Positions 1-10,509 of a DNA stretch of 64,000 nt are shown here, in pieces; position 1 is the first letter of the stretch; each line of letters starts with the position of its first letter. The notes beneath the pieces are model-generated. The model had not been told where the DNA came from and ran no database searches. It worked only from the letters and a program-made list of their open reading frames with translations. Location: positions 744,001 to 808,000 of the forward strand of contig NW_026570253.1 in NCBI RefSeq assembly GCF_019649055.1, read 5' to 3'. Position numbers and translations under genes: made by a program. The stretch is from Paramacrobiotus metropolitanus (Eukaryota; Tardigrada; Eutardigrada; Parachela; Macrobiotidae).

Positions 1-60
1 TGCTGCATGTATAAATCGTACTGTACTTATGCGCCATTGCGCACAATTCACTCATTCATC

Positions 61-196
61 GCTGTGCTGTTTATAAAATTTAATATATATATATATATAT
101 ATGTGCGATAACATAACTCATATATATGTGCGATAATATATATATGTGCGATAACATAACAAATTTAATATATATATATATATGTGCGATAACATG
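61..196. repeat. AT dinucleotide tracts with a repeated GTGCGATAACATAAC word
   Basis: Several runs of alternating TA are each followed by GTGCGATAA, in most copies continuing as CATAAC. The unit recurs about four times between 61 and 196, which makes a short imperfect minisatellite. It lies upstream of the ninjurin gene. I see no coding potential here. Confidence 0.7.
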
Positions 197-544
197 CTGC
201 GTGACCAGCTGATATCTACTATCAAAGCCAAAGGAACAAGCTACGTATGATAATCTTCTTATCAGTCATACAGTAAGTAGTCGTGCTACGAATAGTGCAA
301 ATAACTGCGGTTTACTGCTACCCTTAGTTGTTATTATTTAGCCGTATCGTGTGCTGGTTGAGGATAAAATTCCAAACTGCGTCAGTCGCTTTGCGGTTCA
401 CAATATGCGTACAATCTAGCTAACCATAATCCGTTTTCGCCACTTTTGCCTCACGGTCCACGAATTAAGTTTGGTTTGCAGTTCCAGGTTTTCGGCTGGC
501 ACTTGTAAAAATAACTACTTCTGCTGTGTCGTTGTCCCGCTGCT
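197..544. other. Upstream region of the ninjurin gene
   Basis: No ORF or repeat that I can support. The stretch leads into the ATG at 545 and probably holds the promoter and 5' UTR. I could not pick out a convincing TATA box or initiator. Confidence 0.4.
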
Positions 545-2260
545 ATGACCACGTTGGCCAGTGTGTTAGACCAGCAGACGAAGCGGAGAAGCTATATGTC
601 GCTGAAAGACGACGTCGACACAACCGAGCATCCCGAATCGGTGCCGTTCGTTATTCGCGGTCATGTAGGCGCCAACGGTCTTGACCAGCGGGATGGACCG
701 GGATCGTTTCCTGCGACGGGTAACTACTAGTAATATGTCTAATTATTACAATCTAGTTGTTACAATAAGACTACAGCAGACGAAAGTTACCAATAATACC
801 ATATACGTGCAAGTTTTATCCGACATGGCACCTAACCGTTACCGATCGTACTTGTCAATGCAGTATGTCTAATTAAATTAGCTGGACAACAAAACTGATG
901 GTAACCCCTGTTTTGTAACTATCTATTACAACTTTGTAATAATAATAACAACAAAAATAAGAATTTGATACTTGTAGTTATTTTAAGTAATGGTTTGAGT
1001 GACACAGGGTCAGGTGCGCATGCGACTACAACTGCAGCCGGATCGGTACGACTAAAGCTAGGCGCTAAAAGGCCATCGGCTACCATCGAGAACGAGAATG
1101 TCCCGCTGGATAACGAAGAAGTTGCGGCGCGCCCCCATCGACCGCGCAGTAAGAGCGACGCGGCCGCTAGTTACGCCAGTGATCGATCGAAAACCAGCGA
1201 CCGGGAACTGGAAAGTATTGAGCGCAATGTAAGGATCAATTATAAGGAGAATATGCTGAATGCTAGCCGGGCATTATTTATGGACTTATGGTCACGGCTC
1301 GCTTTTATATGTGTATTGTACGATATACAATATTTATATACAAAAAAGAATCAAATAAAAAACTACGCATGTAGATGCCTTCAAATTATTTCGCTGTACT
1401 TACGGTATGTTATCTTCCTAGATCTTTTGTGACTACGTGCTTACTCTTGCAGTAGAAGTACTCTTGTAATACTAAAAGATGTTCAATGGAGTCTGTAGCG
1501 CATTTTTAATGCGAGGGTCGCTCGAATTAAAACTACAAGTAGTTCATGAATTTATAAACACTTTTGTACTTATTGCCCATTCTTGCTCTCGTAATTACTG
1601 ACTTCCCGACCGACATATTCCCCATCCTAGTCAAAAGTATTCGACAAATGGCGGCAATTCATTCGTGCGCTCTTCGTGCCATATGCCGATTTATAAACCT
1701 ATACAGACTGTACATGATAATATTCTATACTTTTTTAATTTTTATTGTAGCGGAAATCCTCTAACGCCAACTCTAACGACACACCCGATGATGCCGCTCA
1801 GTCCGAGATCAACATTCGCGGCAATCTTTACCAGACGAAGAAGACCGTCGCCCAGGGGTTGCTGGACATTGCCCTGCTGACCGCGAACGCCAGCCAGCTG
1901 AAGAACCTCATCGAAACGGAAAACCACCCCTTCTACACCCTAACCATGGTACTGTTATGTATGTCAATTGTGCTGCAGATTGTCGTGGCAGTGGTGTTGC
2001 TGGTGGTGGGCCGGATGGACATGGAGACCAGTCAGAAGCAACGCAAGAAGGACAACAAGTCGGTGGTGTTGTTCAACGATATGGCCATCATCGGCGTTTT
2101 CCTCATTACGGCGGTGAATCTGTTTATCGGGATCTTTATATCACATGGAAAGGCGTATATTCCACCGGTGGATGCAGCCGCATCGTGGAATCAGAAGATG
2201 TTCGAGCGACAGAAACAGCTGTGGGAACCTACGGCCAGAAACGCATCCGCACGCTTTTAG
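545..2260 (+). CDS. Ninjurin family membrane protein
   Basis: Ninjurins are small two-pass plasma-membrane proteins used in cell adhesion; NINJ1 oligomerises to rupture the membrane in lytic death. I join exons 545-719, 1008-1228 and 1751-2260 with GT-AG junctions in matching phase (1, then 0), giving about 301 residues. The family core begins near residue 158 with LYQTKKTVAQGLLDIALL and TANASQLKNLIE, the amphipathic region. Two hydrophobic spans follow at about 194-218 and 243-263, separated by a basic loop (QKQRKKDNK). The first ~130 residues are hydrophilic and low in complexity, so the protein is about twice the size of vertebrate ninjurins. The ATG at 545 is the first in frame. The family call is firm; exon 1 is the least certain part, because it shows no family similarity. 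Confidence 0.88.
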
Positions 2261-3094
2261 TAAACTCGATGTGATCGTCCAAATAAGGCAGCAGCATTCC
2301 TTAATTTATTTGTTTCTGTTGGGATGGTTATTTTCCTTTTTCGCTCGTCGCAAAGCTCTGTGATAACTTTTTACATCGACTTGTAGTCTTGAACAGATAC
2401 CCATTACTAGTAATAGTACATAATGGGCATCTCTTGAACACTGCACTGCACATGTGAACTCGATGTACCGTATTCATAGTTTCATACATAGAGAACAGAA
2501 CTGCGAGAAACGGTTTTTGTGCGCTCTCTTTACGTACGCGGTTCGCAAAAATTTTAAAAAATGGCAAGGATTATCCGAAATTCAAAATATTTAATAGCTT
2601 CGTCGATCGTACATGGTTTAATTAGGTCTAAACGTAAGGTGCCGGTTTCCCGGTACTAGGCTACTAGACAATAGTCTTACGAATTTTGAGGATTTACATG
2701 TATTTAAAACCTTTAAACGTACTTACTTGTTTCGCCTTTATTTACTCTACAGTAATAAATATTTTATCTCCACTTTTGTTTTTCGGAATGAGAACAGCAA
2801 TCATAAATGCTATAAAAAAACTGTAAATACTCACTGGTTAGCATCGACCAAATTATGTGAGTACAGTATACAGTATTTCTATTTTACTGTATTTTGTGCG
2901 CTACTACCCTTACTAGTTTTTCATAGTGCATTTCCTTTTTTATAATATGTCCTTCAGATAAGTAATGATATTCGTACCATTCTTAAGCCCCAGAATTCAA
3001 AGCATTGTAAGGTGACTAATAACTGGCCATCCTGCGATTCTACAGTACTAGGTAGTATAAATACATCTAGCACGGTATAATGCACTCTTGAAAC
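2261..3094. other. Ninjurin 3' region and intergenic DNA
   Basis: The stretch holds the 3' UTR of the ninjurin gene. An AATAAA word lies at 2754-2759, but it is about 500 bases past the stop and may not be the one used. The rest is AT-rich with no convincing exon. Confidence 0.35.
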
Positions 3095-3281
3095 CTGAGG
3101 TCCTGAAGGTCTGGAGATGTGCTCAGATGCTGAAAACGCTTTCAATGGACAAATATTCGCAAGATTTTGGTCCATTAGTACAGAAAAAATTGCAACAAAA
3201 AGTGTCGAGCCCATAAACAGTGCAAGTGCGTATAAAACCAACCAAGATTTCATATTATGCCAAATGCACCTTTTTACCGTA
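3095..3281 (-). CDS. Possible exon of an unrecognised membrane protein
   Basis: On the minus strand an open stretch is flanked by TTTCCCAG (acceptor, exon from 3281) and CAG/GTTTCA (donor, exon to 3095). It reads TVKRCIWHNMKSW, then a strongly hydrophobic run (LVLYALALFMGSTLFVAIFSV), then a polar tail with PLKAFSASEH. A short candidate exon lies just upstream at 3486-3457 (30 bases between TTTCAG and GTAAGT). Together they could belong to a gene immediately 3' of DPY30, but I found no start, no stop and no family match. It could also be chance ORF in intergenic DNA. Confidence 0.25.
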
Positions 3282-3525
3282 CTGGGAAATGAAAATGACA
3301 CAATGTCAGTAAATAAACGAAGAACGCCAAACATCACCTGACGCAACACCTTCCTACATAAACGAAATCGCTTATCGAATACACGGTTATACACCTACAG
3401 TATTCTAAACAACAAAGCATTTCAAATCAACAAAATCAAAAGATCCGAAAACTTACGCCACGTAGCCGAGCCTACTGGATTCGACCCTGAAACAATCAAT
3501 GTGGAATGTGCACACAACTCCACAG

Positions 3526-4098
3526 TTACGATTCTGCATCCACCTTGTTGCTGCTGCCGCTTTGCGTGTCTTTCTTCTGCTCCTCCGGCGCATCACCTCC
3601 ACTCTCCGCTAGGTTCTGCTGCTCTTGCTCGCGCAGGAGAAACTTGGCCAAATACTCCAGCGGACGCGCTGGTCGCTGGCGCGCCAACTCCGACATACCC
3701 ACGAGCAGACACGGTACCACTGTCTCATCCAGATAGCTGCGGGTGGGCAGCTTAGCCAGCTCCTCCGGGGTCTTGCGTTTGCTGCCAGGGGTGCTGCTGC
3801 TGTTGCCGTTAATCACCTCCGACTGCATCTTCTTGCGTGCGTCATCATAGCGACCCTGCTCTTCCGCGCTGGCTTGCGGCGGAGGATTCGTGGAAGCGCT
3901 AGAACCCGAGAGCGTCTCTGCATCGTTCTGCCCACTACTCACTTCACTGCTGGACGTTGCGGGCTGCTGGGTGGGTTCCGAGTTGTCCATCTCGTGGTCG
4001 TGACCAAAGGGATTAGTAGTGGACGGAGCAGGATGTTCCCCGTCGTCGAAAGGATTAGTAGATGGGGTTTCGGACTGAATTTCTTCGGGCTGCTGCAT
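3526..4098 (-). CDS. DPY30: DPY30 homologue with long N-terminal extension
   Basis: DPY30 is a core subunit of MLL/SET1 (COMPASS) histone H3K4 methyltransferases and dimerises through a small helical motif that binds ASH2L. The conserved motif is near residues 117-160: LPTRSYLDETVVPCLLVGM, then ELARQRPARPLEYLAKFLL. I start at the ATG at 4098 (MQQPEEIQ, 190 residues). The frame stays open upstream to 4221, but that stretch is hydrophobic and unlike the family. The protein is roughly twice the usual ~100 residues. The extra ~115 N-terminal residues are acidic, Ser/Thr-rich and carry two NPF tripeptides (15-17 and 29-31). Its upstream region is shared, divergently, with the tetraspanin gene. The family call is secure; the exact start is likely but not proven. 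Confidence 0.88.
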   Translation of the reverse strand: MQQPEEIQSETPSTNPFDDGEHPAPSTTNPFGHDHEMDNSEPTQQPATSSSEVSSGQNDAETLSGSSASTNPPPQASAEEQGRYDDARKKMQSEVINGNSSSTPGSKRKTPEELAKLPTRSYLDETVVPCLLVGMSELARQRPARPLEYLAKFLLREQEQQNLAESGGDAPEEQKKDTQSGSSNKVDAES

Positions 4099-4221
4099 GA
4101 TTGTCGGGCTGTTGTGCTGTTGTGCAGGCCAAAACAAAACGGAGAAAACGCATACAAATTGACGACTGCAAAGCAGCAACACTGTAACAGCAATTAGCAA
4201 AGGCTCCGAAGAAGCCAACAA

Positions 4222-5196
4222 TGTGATTCCAATGGTTTTAGTCTTTTAGATTACAGTACATAAAGGCTAAGACAAAAGCTGAATCTGCCACCAATGCTGG
4301 CTGACCAGAAATCAGGAACGATAAGAGACAAGTTAGAGTGTTAGACAACTACCTAAAGCTGGACGATTTCTGGCTTTCGAGCGATCGATAAAAGTTGTGT
4401 CAGTCCATTGGCCGAATATAAATTTGTTATTTACTAATTTACATCAGCGTGGTTGCTTCGTTACGGAGCGGCAGCGCTGACGACAAGAAGTCTCGTTCCC
4501 AGTGACGCGTACGCCTTCAAAATTTTCGTACACTCTATACACTACAATAACAACAAACATAAAAGGATGAATAAGTGAAAAAAACCAATGCCATAAAAAG
4601 CCACGAAATGTTTTATTTACGATTTAACATATATATACAAATAAGTAGTTTTGGCAAACCTATGAAGTTTTTCCTACCGCCCAGGAGGTCGCAAAATTAC
4701 AGTAGGAGAGTACAGCACTGTACTGTACTAACTACTTATTGAAGTGCACAGTGGCACTATACACCATGAAGGGCGTGGAAAAACGAAAGCAACCAAACAA
4801 GTTCGTACTTGAAGTACGAGTACGGTAGATTTTCCCAGCTGACTCAACATCCTTTCAAGTCGAGTCGGGTTCTGGCAGGCGCATGATATCATTTTTTATG
4901 TTTCACAGTTCCCGTTGTGAGCGACTTTAGGCGGTCCAGCTGCAAGTACTAGTAAGTGTCTGTAAGTCTAACCAGGGTAAGTGCAACATTCTTTCCGTGC
5001 CAAGTTTCGTTTTTGTCGGGTTCTCCTTTTGCATTTTTTCAAAATTCTTTCAATAGTCTTTTGGTTATAAGAGCCTCCTAACGTTTTGATGTGATATTTT
5101 GGGACGAAATTTTGTTGTGCACTATAGTAGCTCGGGCTCCTGCGTTCCTCTAACTTGTAAGCTATTCAGGGAATCATTACCACATCCGGAATTACA
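4222..5196. other. Shared upstream region of DPY30 (-) and tetraspanin (+)
   Basis: No coding exon is visible. This is the intergenic space between two divergent genes and may act as a shared promoter. It contains several GTAC-rich words (for example around 4711-4740 and 4801-4828). A GTAAGT-like word at 4958-4964 could be a donor for a 5' UTR intron of the tetraspanin gene, but I cannot confirm it. Confidence 0.35.
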
Positions 5197-6206
5197 ATGG
5201 GTGCGGGACAGAAAGTAGTCAAATGGCTGATGCTCATCTTCAACTTGATCTTTTGGGTGAGTCAGACTGATAATTAATTCATTGTTCTTTTTTACCGGTT
5301 GCGCATGAACATTTCGTTTTCCGATAATTTCAATGTGACTAGACAGTTAAGTAACTGAAATCGAATCTAGGGCGCTAGAATCGCACCACCCAACTCAAAC
5401 TGTGACCCAAGTAGTAAAATAATAGTGGCACCGCGGCGACATATTAAATCCGTAAATATATTTATTATATTTTTTTTCTGCGAATCAGTATCTGTTTACA
5501 ATTTTTGTAGATCTCGGGCATCGGCCTCATCATCGCGGGCGCCGTGGCCCAGACAGTATACAAGCCGTATCTGGCCTTTCTGGAAAGCACATACCTCTCC
5601 GCACCTGTCTTGCTCATCGTGGTGGGCGCGGTGATCACCATCATCGCCTTCTTCGGCTGCTGCGGCTCAGCGAAGGAGAACTACTGCATGCTCATCACCT
5701 TCGCGGTCCTCCTGGGCATCATCTTCTGCGTGGAGTTGGCCGGTGGCATTGCCGGGTATGTGGAACGCGGCCGCGTCGGTTCCTACCTGGAGTCGAAGAT
5801 GAGGACTTCCCTGGCGCGCTACAATGCCAGCTTGGATGAGAAGGCCTGGAATGACACACAGACAACTTTGAAGTGCTGCGGTGTCGATGAGTGGCATGAC
5901 TGGCTGAATCGCAATTCATCGCGCGTCAACGGGACGATCACGGGGCCAAAGGTGCCGGAGTCCTGCTGCAAGCAGCCCGCGTCGTGTGACACATCCACGG
6001 TGAATCTGCAGCAGAACTGTGTCCCGCCGGGTGACCACTGTCCCATCTACCAGACCGGATGCTACAAGCAGCTGCGTGAGCAGCTGGAGAGCAGCATTGG
6101 GATTATTGGCGGTGTGGGTATTGGCGTGGCGTTTATTCAGATTGTCGGGATCGCCTTCGCGTGCTTCCTGGCACGACGCGTCAAGCGCGGATACACGTAT
6201 GCTTAG
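5197..6206 (+). CDS. Tetraspanin (8-cysteine large loop)
   Basis: Tetraspanins are four-pass membrane organisers that build microdomains with integrins and receptors. Exon 1 is 5197-5256 (MGAGQKVVKWLMLIFNLIFW), then a GT-AG intron, then exon 2 at 5511-6206, phase 0, 251 residues. TM1 spans the splice junction. The large extracellular loop has the diagnostic CCG at 142-144 and ESCC with cysteines at 172-173, plus four further cysteines, so eight in total (four possible disulphides). Three N-glycosylation sequons (NDT, NSS, NGT) lie in the loop. TM4 is followed by a short tail, RRVKRGYTYA, whose Tyr could act as a sorting signal, though it does not match the CD63 form exactly. An AATAAA at 6650-6655 is a plausible poly(A) signal. 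I cannot say which vertebrate tetraspanin is closest. Confidence 0.93.
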
Positions 6207-6649
6207 TTATACACGGAATTGCTGATTCAGTGACATTGTAATCTCCAAAGATTTAATTTGCGATTTACTCATAAATTCATAATCAGATAACTATGCTGCA
6301 TAACTCATTCATCGCGCATACTTTCCGTACAAAGGATTCCAGTTCGACTTAGTCGTGTAATGTGTTCTATATTATTATCTGAAAAGCGTTTGCTTTATTT
6401 CTCTCCCATTGGATGATAATCTCTGTTTAGTATGTATCTCTTTGCAGTAGTAGTTTCACATGCGAAACTCTAGAAATAAGCAGTCTCTTAATTTCTTCTC
6501 CGACAGGCGAATGAAGCTCATGCTTGTAATTTGTGACAGGTTGTGCTTTTTTTATTTGCCTGTACTCAGTGTACTGTCTTCAAGTGTCTGGTCACCGTCA
6601 CTCTCGTGTAGTCACTGTTGTTGTCTGGAAGTTTAGTTCGGGCATGTAC

Positions 6650-6655
6650 AATAAA
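6650..6655 (+). terminator. Poly(A) signal, tetraspanin
   Basis: AATAAA about 440 bases after the tetraspanin stop codon. It is a candidate only; other AT-rich words occur nearby. Confidence 0.4.
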
Positions 6656-7398
6656 ATTCATGCATAAGCATTAAGCATCCTCTGGTTGTGTCACTTGAAA
6701 TACAGTGTTCACGAAACGTTGGTTATGCTATCTTTGTATGTATCTTTGAGCGACGAAAACAAAGAGAAACAATTCGGCGAGGGAGCCGAAGGCGTTCACA
6801 ATAAAATTTCACCATCAATAAACAGAGTACTAACAATGAGCCTGCTACTCTATGCTTAAAAAGTAGCCTAAAAATTACAGGAGTATGATCAATAGAATAG
6901 TGTATACTGTCACTAGTCTCACTACTCAGTTACAAGCCCAAGTTGATAACATTAACAGCTGTCGGTGAGCCAAATTTATAGTTATCGGTTACGAACTTAC
7001 GATTACGAATGAACACCACAGCCAACGAAATAATCGATAAGCATTCATATGTACGCAGTAAATACGTCAGCAAAAGTGCAGCAAATTCACAATCTGAATG
7101 ATCAGATCATGAAAATAAAAAGAAATACGAATGCCGCAAAACCGTATTTATCAGCCATGACAGCAGGAAATAACTGAAAGTGAAAAAATGTCCATGCATA
7201 CAGCACACACGTGATACATTAAAATTAACACACCAGAATGATAGCCTTCCAAACAGACCTTTGTTCAACTATAAAAGCATTTGGTGCACCTTTCTCTGTA
7301 AGAATGTATTCTCAAAATGAAACAGAAAATCGTGGAGAGGGAGAGATACCAGGCAATCAGCTCTACAAACGGTGTACAACGCACCGAATCCTCCGTCC
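6656..7398. other. Intergenic between convergent tetraspanin and Rab5 genes
   Basis: The stretch holds the 3' ends of both genes. No exon, RNA gene or repeat that I can support. Confidence 0.35.
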
Positions 7399-8046
7399 TC
7401 ACTTGCCACCGCAACAACCGCCTTTGGCCTCGGCGTTCCCGTTGGTCGCGCCCACACTGACCGTCTGGCCCTGGGCCCGGGCCCCGGCTGGCTCGGTCTT
7501 AGGTAATTTCTTGGCAATGGCTAAGAAGATGTCATTGACATTCATGGCCGTCTTGGCCGATGTCTCCATAAACAGCAGTCCCTGCTCGTCGGCATACGTC
7601 TGCGCCTCTTCATACTCCACCATCCGCTTACTGGCCAGATCGGCCTTGTTGCCCGCCAGAGCGATGACGATGTTGGGATTGGCCTGACGCTGCAACTCCC
7701 GGACCCAGGCCTTGGCTTTGTTGAAAGATTCATGATTCGTTATGTCGTAGACGATGATGGCGGCCTGGGCGCCACGGTAATACATGGGTGCCAGACTGTG
7801 ATAGCGCTCCTGTCCCGCTGTGTCCCATATCTCGAACTTCACAGTCGTCTCGTCCAGACACACGGTCTGTGTGAGAAACGCCGCACCGATCGTGCTTTCC
7901 TGATACTCATGGAAATGGCCCTTAACGAATCTGAGCACTAAACTGCTCTTGCCCACCGCGGCTTCACCCAAGAGGACCAATTTGAACTGGAAGATTTTCC
8001 CTGCTTGCGCTGATCCACCTGGAGCTGATCGGGCAACGTTCGCCAT
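7399..8046 (-). CDS. RAB5: Rab5 small GTPase
   Basis: Rab5 is the early-endosome GTPase that drives homotypic fusion and endocytic traffic. The 215-residue frame has no coding intron. The P-loop GEAAVGKS is at 27-34, switch I holds [10 protein letters not shown], switch II holds [20 protein letters not shown], and NKAD and ETSAK complete the guanine pocket. [20 protein letters not shown] is Rab5-specific. The C-terminus is AKGGCCGGK, so the two prenylated cysteines are followed by three residues instead of the usual two. I chose the ATG at 8046 because a splice acceptor (CTGTAG, 8054-8049) ends two bases before it, which suggests a 5' UTR intron; the upstream in-frame extension is then intronic. 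Confidence 0.95.
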   Translation of the reverse strand: MANVARSAPGGSAQAGKIFQFKLVLLGEAAVGKSSLVLRFVKGHFHEYQESTIGAAFLTQTVCLDETTVKFEIWDTAGQERYHSLAPMYYRGAQAAIIVYDITNHESFNKAKAWVRELQRQANPNIVIALAGNKADLASKRMVEYEEAQTYADEQGLLFMETSAKTAMNVNDIFLAIAKKLPKTEPAGARAQGQTVSVGATNGNAEAKGGCCGGK

Positions 8047-8048
8047 AT

Positions 8049-8054
8049 CTACAG
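8049..8054 (-). other. Likely 5' UTR splice acceptor of Rab5
   Basis: CTGTAG on the minus strand, two bases upstream of the Rab5 ATG. The position supports the chosen start and a non-coding first exon somewhere upstream. I did not identify the matching donor. Confidence 0.5.
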
Positions 8055-8115
8055 AACGATAGGATGATGTACAATCTCTCCACAACAACAGAAAAGACAA
8101 ATCAACAATTAACAA

Positions 8116-9513
8116 TCATTCCAGGGTTACGACTGCTGCTATAAAATGCGAACTGGCTGTAAAATAGAGCTAGTCCAGTCCTTGACGCCTAATTCATCTG
8201 GTATTACTTTGATATACACACATGGATCACATGGATCAGTATTAATGGAAACACACTCCTGCTTCGTCATAAACTCAAATAATGTCAGATTATCATAATT
8301 TATTTCTGATTACTTCCTTCAAGGAAAAGTTTAAAAGACACCGCCACACCAGTTTACCTATCCACCTCCTGAGCATACGAGATGCATGCGGTTCAAAATT
8401 AAAATCCCTGTACGGCTCATTCGATTCTCTTACCGTGTGACGGAGAGTCAATCAACTGCACAGAATTTCAGCTGCCAGATGTTAAAATAAAGCTAATCTT
8501 TCCGTCCCATTCACACAGCAGCAAACGTGACTAGAAAGTCGTTCACTAGTTGTCTTACCTGCTCTCCAAATCTTAATAGATAACAAAAACAAATTTATAG
8601 CAATTTCAATGAAAATTCAAGCAGAATTAGACGGTTTCTATGGACTACAGTCTATAACATCACAGAACAAAATCGCACAAAAGCCCCTCGGAGAACCACG
8701 ACTTGCTGGAAAACGACAACATGTGGACTGCAATCTGGTCACGACACGATGACTCATCCAAAGAATGTCAGTCATTTTAGCCAACCCACCATGGAAGGCT
8801 GTTGTAAATAATATTAATAAGCAAAGTACAGTACATACGTGGTACTATTACGTACGTACATGTACTATTACGTACATACAGTCATAGCGTCGTAACAAGT
8901 ATTAATTGCAAAAATAATTACTTTCTGTAATAAAATAAAGTACCTACTTTAACCTTTATTACTTAATGGAGCTATACAAAGCTTTTCGGCCTCTACATTT
9001 CACGATCAAGTAATTTTAATTTTAGGAATTATTTTCTGTTTAATACAACGCATTTCGCAATAAATATTATTTTTATTACTAAGGTTAGTAATATAGATAT
9101 TATGCACATGTACATAATAATATCTATATAGACAGCCACTACAATATAGTAACAAAATCATCAAATTTTGGTATACTATAAAATAAAATTATTAATATAG
9201 ATATAATAATGATGCCTGCAACTAGCTGCAGTTATAAAGCCATCAGTCTGTTGAGTTGTCACCGTACGTATCATGCGAAGTAAGTACGTATAGTATCAAA
9301 ATAATTGTAATTTGTAAACTAAAAATAAAAGATATCGCTGCCAGATTTACAGTTTTCCTGGGCCCGGAAGTGCGGATTCTTCTCGCAGGGTCAGTCTTCC
9401 CAATGTGTAGTTAGTCATTTACGAGACCCGGTGGTCCTGTACAGGTATACTCGTATCTATTGTATATAACCGGTCCGGATCCGGTGGTTACAGGAGTGCT
9501 ATGGTTGTCAGTG
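8116..9513. other. Rab5 upstream region, AT-rich with small palindromes
   Basis: No coding exon. At 8825-8880 the words TACGTAC and GTACATAC recur. Near 9087-9133 an inverted repeat pairs TAATATAGATATTAT with its complement across a short loop, and a third copy of the arm lies near 9192-9210. A non-coding first exon of Rab5 may lie here. Confidence 0.4.
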
Positions 9514-10020
9514 CCAGACTTGGCCCATTTTCGCTTTTCCCACTTTCACCCCATCCCCACTTTCACACTTTTATTCCCAGCTCAGCCCACCTCCGGCTAC
9601 TCAAATTTTCAGCCCATCTCACCTTTTGGACCTCATCTTCATCCCCATTTTTTACAAGCTCAGCGCCGTTAATTTTGCAAGTTTTCCGCATACCATAGAG
9701 TGGCCGGGCGAAAAAAATTTTTGGTTTCCAAGAAAATATGTTCACTTATTGAAAAAATCCGCGCGGAGCGCGGAAAATTTTTTGTTTTTGGAGCTCAAAT
9801 GGTGCATTTTTACATGCTCCTAGCCTGAAAAACAGATGAAAATATCAAAAATTTTCATTTTTATTTGTTTTCTGGATCCCATCCCATCTTTCCACAATCC
9901 CAGCCCATCTCACCTCATCTGCGGCTCTTCCCCACCTCATCCTCATTTTCACCTAAAAGGTGATGGGCTGGGAAAAATGGGGAAAATTTTCACCTCACCC
10001 AAAAGATGGGCCAAGTCTGG
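9514..10020. mobile_element. Inverted-repeat element, about 0.5 kb, no ORF
   Basis: The left end CCAGACTTGGCCCATTTT at 9514-9531 recurs inverted at the right end (about 10001-10020) with a 2-base insertion. Interior blocks rich in CCCATCTCACCT appear in both halves. No transposase frame is present and I found no clean target-site duplication. This fits a non-autonomous or fold-back element, though the pyrimidine-rich low complexity makes the interior hard to align by eye. Confidence 0.5.
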
Positions 10021-10155
10021 TCACTTGTCACAGACGTGGCTAGCCGCAGTAAAACGTTGCACCGAAAAAATTAACCGTAAGTTTTAATCATAGTATTTTA
10101 ACAAACTCTGTACATATCGCGTAATATGATTATGGACCATGGTAACAGTTTAAGC

Positions 10156-10509
10156 TTAAAGGGAAGTGGGCCGGTACATATGGTACCAAAGTCGTGGACA
10201 TGCACGAAAACTCACACTTTCGCGCACTCCCAAACACATTTTGTTTCGGTTTTTAATATGGGGTCGGTCCATAATGAGACTTTTGGTACATCTGATGGTG
10301 AATGCATTTGAACTTTTTGGAAATTTATAACAGCCATAACTCCCGAACCGGATGTTGCGCGCACAAACGGTTTTTACTCCAGTGTATACAAATCTTCTGG
10401 CTACAGAATGTCATAAACCGAAACAAAAATGTGTTCGGAAGTGCGCGAAAGTGTAAGTTTTCGTGCACGTACACGAATTTGGTACCATATACCGGCCCAC
10501 TTCCCTTAA
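10156..10509. mobile_element. MITE with ~95-base inverted repeats flanked by TTAA
   Basis: The first ~95 bases, beginning GGGAAGTGGGCCGGTA, are repeated in inverse orientation at the right end (through CCCACTTCCC) with scattered mismatches. TTAA lies at both edges (10156-10159 and 10506-10509), as expected of a target duplicated by piggyBac-type transposases. The 354-base element has no coding capacity. The terminal bases do not match a piggyBac consensus I can recall, so the superfamily is inferred only from TTAA. Confidence 0.72.

Noticed and set aside
3457-3490. GGGTCGAATCC on the minus strand, like a tRNA T-arm
   Set aside because: No matching acceptor stem, D-arm or anticodon arm could be placed. 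The block fits better as a short exon between TTTCAG and GTAAGT, and even that is weak.
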